The notes under the pieces are model-generated. The model saw nothing but the letters and a program-made list of their open reading frames with translations. It had not been told where the DNA came from and searched no databases. The position numbers and the translations under genes are program-made. Shown piece by piece: positions 51,624 to 60,310 of a stretch of DNA of 64,000 nt. Each line of letters begins with the position of its first letter. The first letter of the stretch is position 1. This DNA comes from Maricaulis sp947259345 (GTDB lineage Bacteria; Pseudomonadota; Alphaproteobacteria; Caulobacterales; Maricaulaceae), in assembly GCA_965217205.1 (NCBI GenBank), contig OZ244254.1, forward strand, positions 496,001-560,000, in the 5' to 3' direction.

Positions 51624-52595
51624 TCAGCCCTCTTTCAGACGCGGCGTCGACAGGCCAAGTGAGGGCAGTCCGGCGAGGGCTTCGCGGCGATAGCGGAAGA
51701 GCTCGGCGGGGCGGCCTCCCGTGCGGCTTTCCACCTTGCCGGTCCCCTCCACAAAGCCGGACCGGTCCAGGGCGCGGCGGAAATTCTGCTTGTGCAGGCG
51801 ATAGCCGACCACGGCCTCGACCACTTGTTGCAGGGCGGACAGGGTAAAGACGTCCTCCATCAGCTCGAAGATCACCGGCCGATACTTGATCTTGCCGCGC
51901 AAGCGGGAGATCGCGGTGGCCAGAATGCGGCGGTGGTCCGAGGCCATGGCCTGACCCAGGCCCGGCGCGACCAGGCCGCTTTCGCGCTGCCCGTCGCGAG
52001 CCGCTTCATCGACCAGGCCGGCCTCGTACAGAAGCTCATAGCGATCCAGCGCCCGGCCCTCTTGCCAACCGCCGGGATTGAGGCCGAAGCATTGCTTGAT
52101 GCGATCATGGCGGGAGGCGCGGCGGCCGGGCCCGCCGGCCTCGTCAGCCCAGGCCGAGAGGCGTGGCAGCACCTGGCGGTCAATGATTTCCGGTCGACCC
52201 TCGCGCCAGTCCTCCCAGGGGAAGAAACGGTACCAGGCACGCCATTGGCCGCCGCCCTCGGGCGGATCTGAAATGTCCGGCGTCAGGGCCAGATAACCGA
52301 TCGAGATGATGCGATCATCCTCCGAGCCCGTCATAGCCGCGACCGGGGCTTCACGCCCGCGATCGCCGAATGTGTAGAGCTGTTCGACATAGCCCAGCTG
52401 GAAGCGGGCCTGTTCATCGACCCAGCGCCGCAGCCCGATTTCCAGTGTGCGGTGTTCGGTCGGATCGAACGGGCCAAAGGGCAGGGCTTCGCCGCCGCCC
52501 GGTTGGGGCACGATGAGCACTTGCGGCGTATCGCCATCGACCGCCAGGATAACCGCGTTGAGGCCGACGGAAAGGGACTGGCCGGCCTTGTCCAT
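51624..52595 (-). CDS. nadQ: NadQ-type Nudix/winged-helix regulator (COG4111-like)
   Basis: 323 residues. The N-terminal 150 residues form a Nudix-like domain without a catalytic Nudix box (VGLNAVILAVDGDTPQVLIVPQPGG, then LEIGLRRWVDEQARFQLGYVEQLYTFGDRGRE in parts). The C-terminal part reads FTLSALQQVVEAVVGYRLHKQNFRRALDRSGFVEGTG.. GGRPAELFRYRREAL, the winged-helix layout of NrtR/NadQ regulators. Loss of catalysis suits a ligand sensor. The gene is 1.2 kb from three palindromes ahead of nadABC. Start ATG shares a base with the HD gene stop. Confidence 0.8.
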   Translation of the reverse strand: MDKAGQSLSVGLNAVILAVDGDTPQVLIVPQPGGGEALPFGPFDPTEHRTLEIGLRRWVDEQARFQLGYVEQLYTFGDRGREAPVAAMTGSEDDRIISIGYLALTPDISDPPEGGGQWRAWYRFFPWEDWREGRPEIIDRQVLPRLSAWADEAGGPGRRASRHDRIKQCFGLNPGGWQEGRALDRYELLYEAGLVDEAARDGQRESGLVAPGLGQAMASDHRRILATAISRLRGKIKYRPVIFELMEDVFTLSALQQVVEAVVGYRLHKQNFRRALDRSGFVEGTGKVESRTGGRPAELFRYRREALAGLPSLGLSTPRLKEG

Positions 52596-53212
52596 CAGCG
52601 GCCTTCGAACGCGGTGAGGACCTCGTCGAAGACGTCGAGGAAGAGTTGCTGGGCGGTCTTCACGGGCAGGGGCTTGATGGCGATCTCCAGTCCGGCCGGG
52701 GGACGCCCGAAGAATTTCACGGATTCGGCATGGCTGAAACCGGCGATCTGGGTGGCTTCGAAATAAGCGCAGATGACATCGGCCCGCTTGATCTTGCGCT
52801 TGACCTCGGCCGGCAGTTTCGGCGGCAGGCCGAACCGCAGCTGGATCGCGGCTTCCAGGCGATCCTCGAATTCCCGGTAATTGACTCCCAGCGCCGCCTT
52901 GAAGGGGCTGATCATGTCGCCGATCACATATTCCGACGCGTCGTGCAGCAGCGCCGCCAGGCGCCATTTCTGCTCGATCTCCGGATAGAGAAAGTCGAGG
53001 ATTTCCAGCACCACAACCGAGTGCTCGGCGACCGAAAAGGCGTGATCGCCCCTGGTCTGGCCATTCCAGCGCGCCACCCGCGCCAGGCCATGGGCGATAT
53101 CCTCGATCTCGACATCAAAGGGTGACGGGTCGAGCAGGTCGAGCCGCCGCCCGGAAATCATTCTTTGCCAGGCGCGGGGCGCTTCCTTGGTCTTCTTGGC
53201 GGCAGCGGGCAT
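52595..53212 (-). CDS. HD-domain hydrolase (YfbR/5'-nucleotidase-like)
   Basis: 205 residues. Metal ligands of the HD fold are visible as HAFSVAEHSVVVLEI, then AALLHDASEYVIGDMISPFK (HD pair) and ADVICAYFEATQI (last Asp). This resembles YfbR-type 5'-nucleotidases and COG1896 proteins. The product may cleave nucleotides. It is the first gene of an operon with the nadQ-type regulator and rluA-like gene, which suggests a link to nucleotide or NAD turnover. Confidence 0.85.
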   Translation of the reverse strand: MPAAAKKTKEAPRAWQRMISGRRLDLLDPSPFDVEIEDIAHGLARVARWNGQTRGDHAFSVAEHSVVVLEILDFLYPEIEQKWRLAALLHDASEYVIGDMISPFKAALGVNYREFEDRLEAAIQLRFGLPPKLPAEVKRKIKRADVICAYFEATQIAGFSHAESVKFFGRPPAGLEIAIKPLPVKTAQQLFLDVFDEVLTAFEGR

Positions 53213-53400
53213 GGCGTCACATCTCGTCAGCTTCGGGCGGGCAGGGGAGATAGCAGAGAACCGTGCCCGCGACCAATCCCGCAAGCCCATTTGTTCACAG
53301 ACGTGTGGTCCCGATGTGTGCGGCCATGCCGCAGGCCGGCGCATTGACGTGGCGCACCGGAAGGCGCGAAATGTCCGCAAGAAATTTAGGGAGAAAAGAC
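53213..53400. promoter_or_regulatory. Divergent intergenic region
   Basis: 188 bases between the HD hydrolase gene (minus) and the hypothetical gene at 53401 (plus). It must hold the promoters of both. I see no clear palindrome matching the nad operators; AGGGAGAAAAG ahead of the plus-strand ATG is the only evident ribosome site. Confidence 0.45.
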
Positions 53401-53775
53401 ATGTCTCTGACGCGTGTGATCCTGCGGCTCGGCCGCAATCCCGATGCCGGCTTCCCCGAGGGCGATGACGCGCATGGCTATGTGGTCGTGGCGCCGCTGG
53501 ACCGGGACGGCAAGCTCGATCTCGATCTCTGGCGTGCCAACAAGTCCGCCTGCAAGGTCGACCGTTTCTCGCCGGATCCGGCCGAAAAGGCCGATGGCTG
53601 GCTCTCCCATCGCGGCAGTCACTGGTTCTTCCGCTATGACGAGGCGGATGAGGGGCCGGACGAGCCGGTTTACCGGCTCGGCGATCACACGATGCGCGTC
53701 GGCGATTATTTGACCATCCATGAAGCCGATGGCGACGATCTGACGTATCGTGTGACCGAGGCGGTCGCGGTTTAG
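53401..53775 (+). CDS. Conserved hypothetical protein
   Basis: 124 residues, soluble. HGYVVVAPLDRDGKLDLDLWRANKSACKVDRF and HRGSHWFFRYDEADEGPDEPVYRLGDHTMRVGDYLTIHEADGDDLTYRV (in parts) are regular beta-rich stretches; the name-giving R-GSHWFF motif is repeated in no other gene here. I recall similar short proteins in other alphaproteobacteria but know no role. ATG preceded by AGGGAG. Confidence 0.7.
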   Translation: MSLTRVILRLGRNPDAGFPEGDDAHGYVVVAPLDRDGKLDLDLWRANKSACKVDRFSPDPAEKADGWLSHRGSHWFFRYDEADEGPDEPVYRLGDHTMRVGDYLTIHEADGDDLTYRVTEAVAV

Positions 53776-53840
53776 GAGGGGTTCGCGGAGAACGGGACAA
53801 GCGCCATTTTGGGTGTGCTTGTCCCTTCGGACTATTTCGA

Positions 53841-53969
53841 ATGCCGTCATCTTCGAATGCCGTCATCGCGATGGCAATCGGGACCCAGTCTGCGACGCGA
53901 AGTCTTTGCCAGGATCGGCTGGATCGCGCGTGCGAGTCTGGGTCCTGACTTTCGTCAGGATGACGGCAT
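53841..53969. repeat. Intergenic palindromic repeat (related architecture to family 1)
   Basis: ATGCCGTCAT occurs at 53841-53850 and 53857-53866 and pairs with ATGACGGCAT at 53960-53969. GGACCCAG (53881-53888) pairs with CTGGGTCC (53938-53945). The order of end palindrome, GGGACC stem and CGTCAGGATGAC end resembles family 1, but the sequence differs. Length about 129 bases. It occupies most of the gap between two genes. Confidence 0.65.
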
Positions 53970-54002
53970 GGGTGGGGTGTGTGCCGGAAAGAGCCGCGCG
54001 GC

Positions 54003-54947
54003 CTATTCCTCCGCCACGATCGCCAGGGTGGTGAGGTCCGGGCTCAATGCCAGCCGTGTCACGCCGCTCAGCCAGTCGATCGCGCCGATCCGCTCCCAGC
54101 CGCCATAGGCGCGCCAGTAAAGCTGGCCCTCATGTGTCGTGAGGAAGGTGATGCGGTCGTCCGGCATCACGGCCACCGCGAAGTCCTGGCTGGTGCCGGG
54201 CAGGGCGAACATTTCGCGCAGCTCTCCGGTCTGCGTATTGAGCGCGTGAACCGTGTGGACACCGGCCTCGTCCGCCAGCGTCACATAGAGCGCCGGGCCG
54301 CGCCCCGCTCTGAAGAAGCTGCGACCGGGATTGTCGGCGATGTGGGTGACGGTTTCCGGTGTGGTGGTGCGGTCGATCAGCTGCAGCGTCATCGGCTCGC
54401 CGAGATGGAAGACGGCGACCTTGCTCATGTCGCCGGAGAAACCGTAATAGCCCACCGGAGCCAGCGTCTCCGCCGGCTCGCGTTCGGTATTGTCCGGATT
54501 GGCCAGATAGGCATTTCCCGCATAACCGCCAGGTGGCTGGTAGATATAGCTGAGGCGACCATCCGGTGCGATGCGCGGGGAATATTCGCTTTCGTCCGGC
54601 GTCTCGGTGATCGGGCTGGTTTCGCCGCTGGCGAGGTCGAGGCGCCAGATATCCGTCTCGCCATTGTCATCGCCGGCCGTGTAGAGCAGGCCGCCATCGG
54701 TCGTGAAGAAGGGCTGATTGTCATAGCCGGGACGCGTGACGCCTCCGGATGAAGCCCCCAGAACCGGTGCGCCCGAGGTCCAGTCAAGGGCGAAGAGATG
54801 GATATCCGTTCCCGGCAGGCCCGCTTCTTCTTCCGCCGCGGCTTCGGTCTCGTTCGTTGCCGGCGCATCGGGCTCGATCGCATCGATGGGGGCCGGATTG
54901 CAGGCGACGAGGGCCGCGATCGGGATCAGGGAGAGCCAGGTTTTCAT
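54003..54947 (-). CDS. Lipoprotein with TolB/WD40-like beta-propeller
   Basis: 314 residues. A lipobox is formed by LIPIAALVACNPAP, with the first Cys at 17. The mature part repeats blades of the TolB kind (DGGLLYTAGDDNGETDIWRLDLASGETSPI, APDGRLSYIYQPPGGYAGN, DRITFLTTHEGQLYWRAYGGW, in parts). Such propellers mediate protein contact in the periplasm. Start at 54947 overlaps the upstream synthase stop by four bases. Confidence 0.8.
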   Translation of the reverse strand: MKTWLSLIPIAALVACNPAPIDAIEPDAPATNETEAAAEEEAGLPGTDIHLFALDWTSGAPVLGASSGGVTRPGYDNQPFFTTDGGLLYTAGDDNGETDIWRLDLASGETSPITETPDESEYSPRIAPDGRLSYIYQPPGGYAGNAYLANPDNTEREPAETLAPVGYYGFSGDMSKVAVFHLGEPMTLQLIDRTTTPETVTHIADNPGRSFFRAGRGPALYVTLADEAGVHTVHALNTQTGELREMFALPGTSQDFAVAVMPDDRITFLTTHEGQLYWRAYGGWERIGAIDWLSGVTRLALSPDLTTLAIVAEE

Positions 54948-56062
54948 GCGCGTTTCCTCACGGCAGCGGCGCCGACACCATAGCCAGCGCCGAAGGCGCA
55001 CATCACGCCCGTTTCCCCGACGGCCATGTCGTCGGAATGCATGTCGAAATTCATCACCACCGAGGACGAGGACGTATTGCCGTACTCATGCAGTATGGAG
55101 GGCGCATTCTCGTCGGTGCGGTCGCGTTCGAGAATGCGTTTGGCGATCATGTCGACCATGCGGATATTGGCCTGGTGCAGCCAGGTCCGACGCACGTCCT
55201 CCGGTGCCAGATCGATCCGCTCCATCATCCGGCGGGCAACTCTCGGGGCAAAGCCGACCACGTCCTTGAAGACCTTGTGGCCGTCCTGGTCGAGATGCGG
55301 CGCAAAGTCCGGATCAACCGATTGTTCGGCGATATTGATGAAGCCGTAATCGGAGCGCAGGGCCGAGGACCACTTGTTCTCGGTATGCGTGCCCAGCACG
55401 TCCCAGCCGCCGGGGCGGCCGTCATCCGCCTCGACGATCATCGCCGCCGAGGCGTCGCCGAAGATGAAATGAACTTCGCGGCGGGAATGCACATTGATGC
55501 AGGTCATCAATTCGGGTGAGCAGATCAGGATGCGCTTGGCCTGACCGGACCGGATCAGCCCATTGGCCAGGTTCAGCCCGTAAAGCGCGGCCGCGCAGGC
55601 CATGGTCATGTCGAAGGCGAAACCGCTGGCGCCAATGGCCTCTTGAATTTCACATGACACGCCCGGGAAATTGCGCTGCTGGGCGGAGGAGGCGACGATG
55701 ACACCGTCAATATCGCTGCCGTCATAACCGGCCCTGTCGAGCGCGACCTGCACGGATTTGAGCGCGAATTCGGCCTGCACCGAGATGTCCTCGATCGGAC
55801 GCGGCGGGATGCGCGGCACCATGGAGTCGATATCAAGAATGCCGGACTTCTCGTAAACATGCCGCCGCTCGATGCCCGAGGCGTTGACGATGAACTCACT
55901 TGAGGACAAGGGCACCGCCTCGGTTGCGCCCGCGGCGATGGCGTCGGCGTGCTCGGAATTGAAGCGGGCCGCATAGGCATTGTAGCTGGCGACGAGTTCG
56001 TCATTGGTGATGACGTTGGACGGGACCCAGTATCCCGTTGATCGGATGAGGCTGTTTTGCAC
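54944..56062 (-). CDS. FabH-like beta-ketoacyl-ACP synthase III, paralogue 1
   Basis: 372 residues from a GTG at 56062; a GTG at 56098 would add 12 residues, but the paralogue at 62340 aligns best with the shorter start. Catalytic Cys lies in DMTMACAAALYGL, His in TWLHQANIRMV, Asn in EYGNTSSSS, the FabH triad. The long length and IASGIERRHVYEK-like block (here VNASGIERRHVYEK) resemble the PA3286 group, known in Pseudomonas aeruginosa to condense octanoyl-CoA with malonyl-ACP. Coupled to the lipoprotein gene. Confidence 0.85.
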   Translation of the reverse strand: MQNSLIRSTGYWVPSNVITNDELVASYNAYAARFNSEHADAIAAGATEAVPLSSSEFIVNASGIERRHVYEKSGILDIDSMVPRIPPRPIEDISVQAEFALKSVQVALDRAGYDGSDIDGVIVASSAQQRNFPGVSCEIQEAIGASGFAFDMTMACAAALYGLNLANGLIRSGQAKRILICSPELMTCINVHSRREVHFIFGDASAAMIVEADDGRPGGWDVLGTHTENKWSSALRSDYGFINIAEQSVDPDFAPHLDQDGHKVFKDVVGFAPRVARRMMERIDLAPEDVRRTWLHQANIRMVDMIAKRILERDRTDENAPSILHEYGNTSSSSVVMNFDMHSDDMAVGETGVMCAFGAGYGVGAAAVRKRA

Positions 56063-56217
56063 GGTCCCGGACTCTGTGATTGTCCCTGATCGATCCACCG
56101 TAAACCATGAGCGCTACCGATCAATCCGCCCTGTCATTGCAAGGATGATGCGCTGACGCCTCTAAAACGGGCAGGCGTGCACAAATTCGAGGCGCGCTGC
56201 GGTCAATCTCGAAAAAT

Positions 56218-56227
56218 TCTCGCGAGA
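56218..56227. promoter_or_regulatory. TCTCGCGAGA palindrome ahead of amt
   Basis: A perfect 10-bp palindrome 77 bases ahead of the ammonium transporter start, inside the 240-base divergent gap. It is a possible regulator site; I see no sigma-54 promoter box (GG-N10-GC type). Confidence 0.3.
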
Positions 56228-56303
56228 CCGTCGACTCGCCGTGATTCCGCGGCCTAGCTCGTCAGCGATCGCAAAACACCAAGGCCCGTTCACGGAGAGC
56301 CCC

Positions 56304-57512
56304 ATGGATAGTGGTAACAACGCCTGGATCCTGACTTCGACCGCCCTCGTCCTGCTGATGACACTGCCGGGGCTGGCGCTTTTCTATGGGGGCATGGTCC
56401 GGCGAAAGAATGTGCTGTCGACCCTGATGCAAAGCCTGGGTGCCGCGGCGGTGGTGACGGTCTTGTGGGCGCTGATTGCCTATTCCCTCGCCTTCTCGGA
56501 TGGCGGTGCGGTCAATGCCTTTGTCGGCGGCCTCGGGCGCCTCGGCCTGTCCGGCATCATGCCCGATACAATGTCCGGTGACCTGCCGGAAAATCTCTTC
56601 CTGATGTTCCAGCTCACCTTTGCCATCATCACCGTGGCGATTATCGCCGGTGCGGCGGTCGAGCGGATCAAATTCTCGGCCTTCATGGTGTTCGGTGCGG
56701 CCTGGCTCATCCTGGTCTATGCGCCCATCTGCCACTGGGTGTGGGGTGGCGGCTTCCTCGGCGAGGCGGGCGTGCTCGACTTTGCCGGTGGCGCCGTCGT
56801 GCACATCAATGCCGGTGTGGCCGGCCTGGTGCTCGCCAAATTCCTTGGTCCGCGCAAGGGCTATCCGGGCTCCAACATGGCGCCGGATAATCTGGTCCTG
56901 ACCGTGACCGGGGCCGGCTTGCTCTGGGTCGGTTGGTTCGGCTTCAATGGCGGCTCTGCTCTGGCCGCTGACGGCGCCGCGGCCCATGCCTTCGTGACCA
57001 CACAGCTGGCCGCCGCCAGCGCGGTGCTCGCCTGGATCGGCCTGGAATGGATCCTGCGCGGCAAGGCGAGTGTCCTCGGGGCGGCGTCCGGCGCCATTGC
57101 CGGCCTGGTCGCGATCACGCCCGCGGCCGGCTTCGTGCCGGCCTGGTCCGCCTTCATCATCGGCGCTGGCGGTGCCTTCGGGGCCTATTGGGGTGTCACG
57201 GCGCTGAAGAAAGTTCTCAAGATAGACGACACGCTCGATGCATTCGGCCTGCATGGTGTGGGCGGACTGGTCGGGGCGATCCTGACCGGTGTCTTCGCCA
57301 GTGAAGCCATTGGCGGGGCCAGCGGCGCGATCGAAGGCAATCTCCTGCAGGTCTGGACGCAGACCTGGGGTGCTCTGGTGGCCGCGATTTACTGCGGCGT
57401 GGTCACAACTGTCATACTCTTCGTGCAATCAAGGGTCATGAGCTTGCGCGTCGACGAGGAGGGGGAGATCTCCGGCCTCGATACGACGCTGCACGGCGAA
57501 TCCGTCGGCTAG
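56304..57512 (+). CDS. amt: Ammonium transporter
   Basis: 402 residues, 11 membrane helices. The signature region DFAGGAVVHINAGVAGLV, the channel histidine in FGLHGVGGLVGAILTG and GWFGFNGGSALAADG are intact. It moves ammonium or ammonia inward. The ATG at 56304 has GGAG six bases ahead. There is no adjacent glnK, which in many genomes is paired with amt. Confidence 0.95.
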   Translation: MDSGNNAWILTSTALVLLMTLPGLALFYGGMVRRKNVLSTLMQSLGAAAVVTVLWALIAYSLAFSDGGAVNAFVGGLGRLGLSGIMPDTMSGDLPENLFLMFQLTFAIITVAIIAGAAVERIKFSAFMVFGAAWLILVYAPICHWVWGGGFLGEAGVLDFAGGAVVHINAGVAGLVLAKFLGPRKGYPGSNMAPDNLVLTVTGAGLLWVGWFGFNGGSALAADGAAAHAFVTTQLAAASAVLAWIGLEWILRGKASVLGAASGAIAGLVAITPAAGFVPAWSAFIIGAGGAFGAYWGVTALKKVLKIDDTLDAFGLHGVGGLVGAILTGVFASEAIGGASGAIEGNLLQVWTQTWGALVAAIYCGVVTTVILFVQSRVMSLRVDEEGEISGLDTTLHGESVG

Positions 57513-57568
57513 CCGCCGACACGACATTTCGTCCTGGCCTGTCCTCCCCGGCTTGTGACGTATACTGG

Positions 57569-57619
57569 GCCCGGCCCGTCATCCCCGCGTTGTGGGGGTG
57601 GCGGGCCGGGCTCTTTTTT
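57569..57619 (+). terminator. Intrinsic terminator after amt
   Basis: GCCCGGCCCG (57569-57578) pairs with CGGGCCGGGC (57602-57611), with a CCCCGC/GTGGGGG inner pairing, followed by TTTTTT (57614-57619). The inner CGTCATCCCC is reminiscent of family 1 ends. Confidence 0.82.
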
Positions 57620-57682
57620 GAATGAAGTTTCAAATTTGTATGGGGCGTATTCGCCTATTTTTCTGGCTAGGAGGCGGCCAAA

Positions 57683-57802
57683 ATGACCACGAAACTGCCC
57701 CAGACGATGAAATCTAGAATTCGCGATGCAAATTCGAATAATGTTGCGCGCCGCATAGTGGCCCTCCCTCTTGTTAGAGATGAGGATGGCGGGGCGTGGT
57801 GA
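57683..57802 (+). CDS. Candidate 39-residue small protein
   Basis: AGGAGG stands eight bases before an ATG at 57683, and the frame runs 39 codons: MTTKLPQTMKSRIRDANSNN.. ending DEDGGAW. It is basic with no membrane segment. The perfect Shine-Dalgarno and the amt terminator just upstream (so a fresh promoter is needed) support reality, but codon use is unremarkable and no family is known. Confidence 0.35.
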   Translation: MTTKLPQTMKSRIRDANSNNVARRIVALPLVRDEDGGAW

Positions 57803-57823
57803 CAAAATCTGTCGCGGCCGTGA

Positions 57824-59788
57824 TCACGGGCCTGATCGGGAATCTTCAGGCATGGGGGGATGCTCCCGTTCGGCCAGTTGGGTGTAGATCGTAAAGCGGA
57901 ACGGGTCGAAGAATTGAACCAGACCGCGAAGGCGGTCGGCCGCAGTCTGTCTTAATGCGGCAAGGCGGGGATTGTTGGGGAAGCGGTCTTCAGCCGCTAC
58001 TGCTGTTTCCAGAGCCAGCTCAAGATCGCCGTTTTCCAGCATGGCTTCGATGGCCCGAGCGGTCTGGCTGGCAGATAATCCAAAATAGAGCTCAAGTGCC
58101 CTGCCGCGATCCGTGCGGGTGATCGTATCAAGACCGCGCGGTTCCAGACCCGAGGAATCCTCGCGCCAAATCCCGGTGTAGTCGTCTCCCAGGCGTCGAA
58201 TGATGTGGTCGCGTGCGGCCAAGTAGCCCAGGAATGCGTCCGGGTGGTCCAGAAGGCTCGGCGGTGTGAGGTTCATCCGGATGATCTCTTCCGCAGCATG
58301 CCCGGTCTCGAATAGCGGGCCAGCCGATTCTACCAGCCAAGCATGGGCATCGCGGTAGGCGGCGAGCGTATTTCGATCGCCATACAAGACCGTGATCCCG
58401 TAATGCCCATGCAGGAGCCGGCTGGGATTGAGGGCCAGTGTGGCGTCCATCATCGAGATCGCTTCGCGTACAAAGCCTTCGTCGACGGTCGGTTCGCCAT
58501 AAAACGGCATAAGCGTGTCGCCACCAAATACAGTGCCACTGTCTTCATGCCGTACCAGGAGCGCGTCTTCCGTTTCTCCGCCGGTCACCGGGACAAGGCG
58601 GAATCGCGAGCCGCCGAGCTCGATTTCAGTGATGTCGGAAACAGGATGGTCAGGCGAGTAGTCCGAGATCCAGGCATGTTCATAGTGTTCGCTGCGGAGC
58701 TGTTCATACGGATGGGTGCGTTGGGCGCGCTGGAGCGTCCCGGCATAGTTCTCGCGACCGTAGAATTCTACTTCCGGCCGGTTGGCCCGAACCCACGTGT
58801 AACCACCGATATGATCCCAGTGAGCGTGTGTTACCAGGACGGCCCGAAGCGGCGGCAGGTCTGGCACGGTCTGTTCGAGATGCGCGAGGGCCGACTCAAA
58901 ACTGAACGGCTGGGTTCCGGCATCAATCGCGATGAGCTGGCTTCGGTCGGTCGAGATTACAAAATGGATATCGGAAAACCCGTGACCGCGTACGGCATAT
59001 ATCTCGTCGGGCGCGATCGTTTCGACCCAAGGCGTTGGCGACATGCGCAGGCCAAGCTCAGCACTCGTGGCGAACCAGCCGGAATAGAGTGTATCGGGTG
59101 CGTCTGCGCCATAGCCGGAGAGGGCGTGGAAACGACTGGCCTCGGCCCGGTCGCCTCGCCGGTCCGCCAGTTGGCCAAGATGGCGGTAGGCTTCACGGTA
59201 GAACCCGGGCAGGGGCTCGGTTTCAGGCCTCTCCGCTAGCCAGGTGAGATGGTGGGTTGCTTCGTCACGCTTCCCGAAGAATCCGGGAACCTGGGCGTAG
59301 ATGACGCCGGCGGCCCAGTGAACAAGCGGGTTTTGTCCGTCGGCCAGGTCGTCAGCCTCTTCCAGCAATTCGAAGGTCTGGCTCACCCAGCCAAGTCGGC
59401 TGAACAGGTTGACCTCTACGGCATAGTCCGCGCGGATCAGCGCGTAAGCGGCGAGGTGGGTGGAAAGGGCCCGGTCGGACAAGGTGGCGCGCCTGGATTG
59501 CAGAACGTGCTCAAAGAAAGCCATGCCGACCTGATGTTGGGATGTCAGGATGTAGGCGTTTGCCAGCAGGAATGGCAGACGATCATCCTCGATCGCGCGA
59601 TGGGAGAATATGGTCTCGAAGAACGCGATGTCGGAATGGAAAGGTCGATCGGCGAACCGGTCGAGTGTGGCGGAAAACTCGGTCGCTGGTCGCAGCGTTG
59701 TCTGGCCGGCTGCCGGGGTGTTGGGCGAGCCGAGGCTCAGAATGAAGGATAGCAGCGCCATCGCTTTAGGGCTTGTGTGATTGAACAT
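57824..59788 (-). CDS. Exported metallo-beta-lactamase-fold protein with TPR-like N-terminus
   Basis: 654 residues. A signal peptide (LLSFILSLGSPNTPAAG) is followed by a helical region with short tandem helices (residues about 45-260). The MBL domain starts at about 265: THAHWDHIGGY zinc motif, then GGDTLMPFYGE and LLHGHYG. The remainder (about 500-654) resembles the dimerisation part of alkyl sulfatases. A secreted hydrolase, substrate unproven; could be an alkylsulfatase or lactonase relative. Read with the MarR locus downstream control. RBS AGGAG. Confidence 0.8.
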   Translation of the reverse strand: MFNHTSPKAMALLSFILSLGSPNTPAAGQTTLRPATEFSATLDRFADRPFHSDIAFFETIFSHRAIEDDRLPFLLANAYILTSQHQVGMAFFEHVLQSRRATLSDRALSTHLAAYALIRADYAVEVNLFSRLGWVSQTFELLEEADDLADGQNPLVHWAAGVIYAQVPGFFGKRDEATHHLTWLAERPETEPLPGFYREAYRHLGQLADRRGDRAEASRFHALSGYGADAPDTLYSGWFATSAELGLRMSPTPWVETIAPDEIYAVRGHGFSDIHFVISTDRSQLIAIDAGTQPFSFESALAHLEQTVPDLPPLRAVLVTHAHWDHIGGYTWVRANRPEVEFYGRENYAGTLQRAQRTHPYEQLRSEHYEHAWISDYSPDHPVSDITEIELGGSRFRLVPVTGGETEDALLVRHEDSGTVFGGDTLMPFYGEPTVDEGFVREAISMMDATLALNPSRLLHGHYGITVLYGDRNTLAAYRDAHAWLVESAGPLFETGHAAEEIIRMNLTPPSLLDHPDAFLGYLAARDHIIRRLGDDYTGIWREDSSGLEPRGLDTITRTDRGRALELYFGLSASQTARAIEAMLENGDLELALETAVAAEDRFPNNPRLAALRQTAADRLRGLVQFFDPFRFTIYTQLAEREHPPMPEDSRSGP

Positions 59789-59804
59789 GGGGGCTCCTGG
59801 GAAA

Positions 59805-60293
59805 TCATCGACCGGGTGATGCCCACCGGGCACGGAGGCGGCGGTGAGTGAGGTATTGCGACACGGCGCTGAAGAAGGTCGGGAGAAGCAGGGATTGCAG
59901 CGCAAGGCCGACCGGCAAGGCGGGCGGCTCACCGGCGATCGCTGCGACGCTGGCGAGCAGGCTGATATTGAGCATCGCCATGACCGCCCCGATCGTCGCC
60001 GCACGCAGGATCAGGGCAATGACACCAAGCCTGGCAGACTTGTTCGCGTGTTTACGAGCGGCGGCTCGATAGGCGGACAATTGTGACACGAAGACTGTGA
60101 GGAAGGGGGTCGAGAAGAAAAGTGCCGCGGGGAGAAGGTCAATTTCGCCGACCCGGATCGCGCTCCACTGATTGGCGAGATTCAAAATAGGGCCTAGCAA
60201 TGCTGCGACGATAGCGGCTCGCACAATGACCGGTTTGAGTTCCAGAGGGGGCAGGGGCTGGGCCGCGGGAGGGCTTGGTAGGTGTATATGCAC
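59805..60293 (-). CDS. NrtS-like membrane protein, two-domain
   Basis: 162 residues with a GTG start at 60293 (GGAG six bases ahead). Four membrane helices in two similar halves: AAIVAALLGPILNLANQWSA, ALFFSTPFLTVFVSQLSAY, and RAATIGAVMAMLNISLLASVA, LLLPTFFSAVSQYL. The LNLANQ-like pattern recalls NrtS nitrate/nitrite transporters, with two copies instead of one. The start codon lies inside a 12-mer that also precedes the MarR gene, so it is likely under that regulator. Coupled to the MBL gene downstream by a gap of 16 bases. Confidence 0.62.
   Translation of the reverse strand: MHIHLPSPPAAQPLPPLELKPVIVRAAIVAALLGPILNLANQWSAIRVGEIDLLPAALFFSTPFLTVFVSQLSAYRAAARKHANKSARLGVIALILRAATIGAVMAMLNISLLASVAAIAGEPPALPVGLALQSLLLPTFFSAVSQYLTHRRLRARWASPGR
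60282..60293. promoter_or_regulatory. Shared 12-mer operator, site 2
   Basis: GTGTATATGCAC, identical to site 1 ahead of the MarR gene. It overlaps the GTG start of the NrtS-like gene, so binding would block transcription or initiation. Confidence 0.6.
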
Positions 60294-60310
60294 ATTTATC
60301 TCCAAAATTT

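Noticed and set aside
56063..56303. Sigma-54 promoter for amt
   Set aside because: Ammonium transporters are often sigma-54 dependent, but no convincing TGGCAC-N5-TTGCA box is visible in the gap.
57509..57805. Minus-strand 98-residue frame between amt and the MBL gene
   Set aside because: It runs through the amt terminator and a proline-rich readout of the repeat-like hairpin; no ribosome site and no family resemblance.
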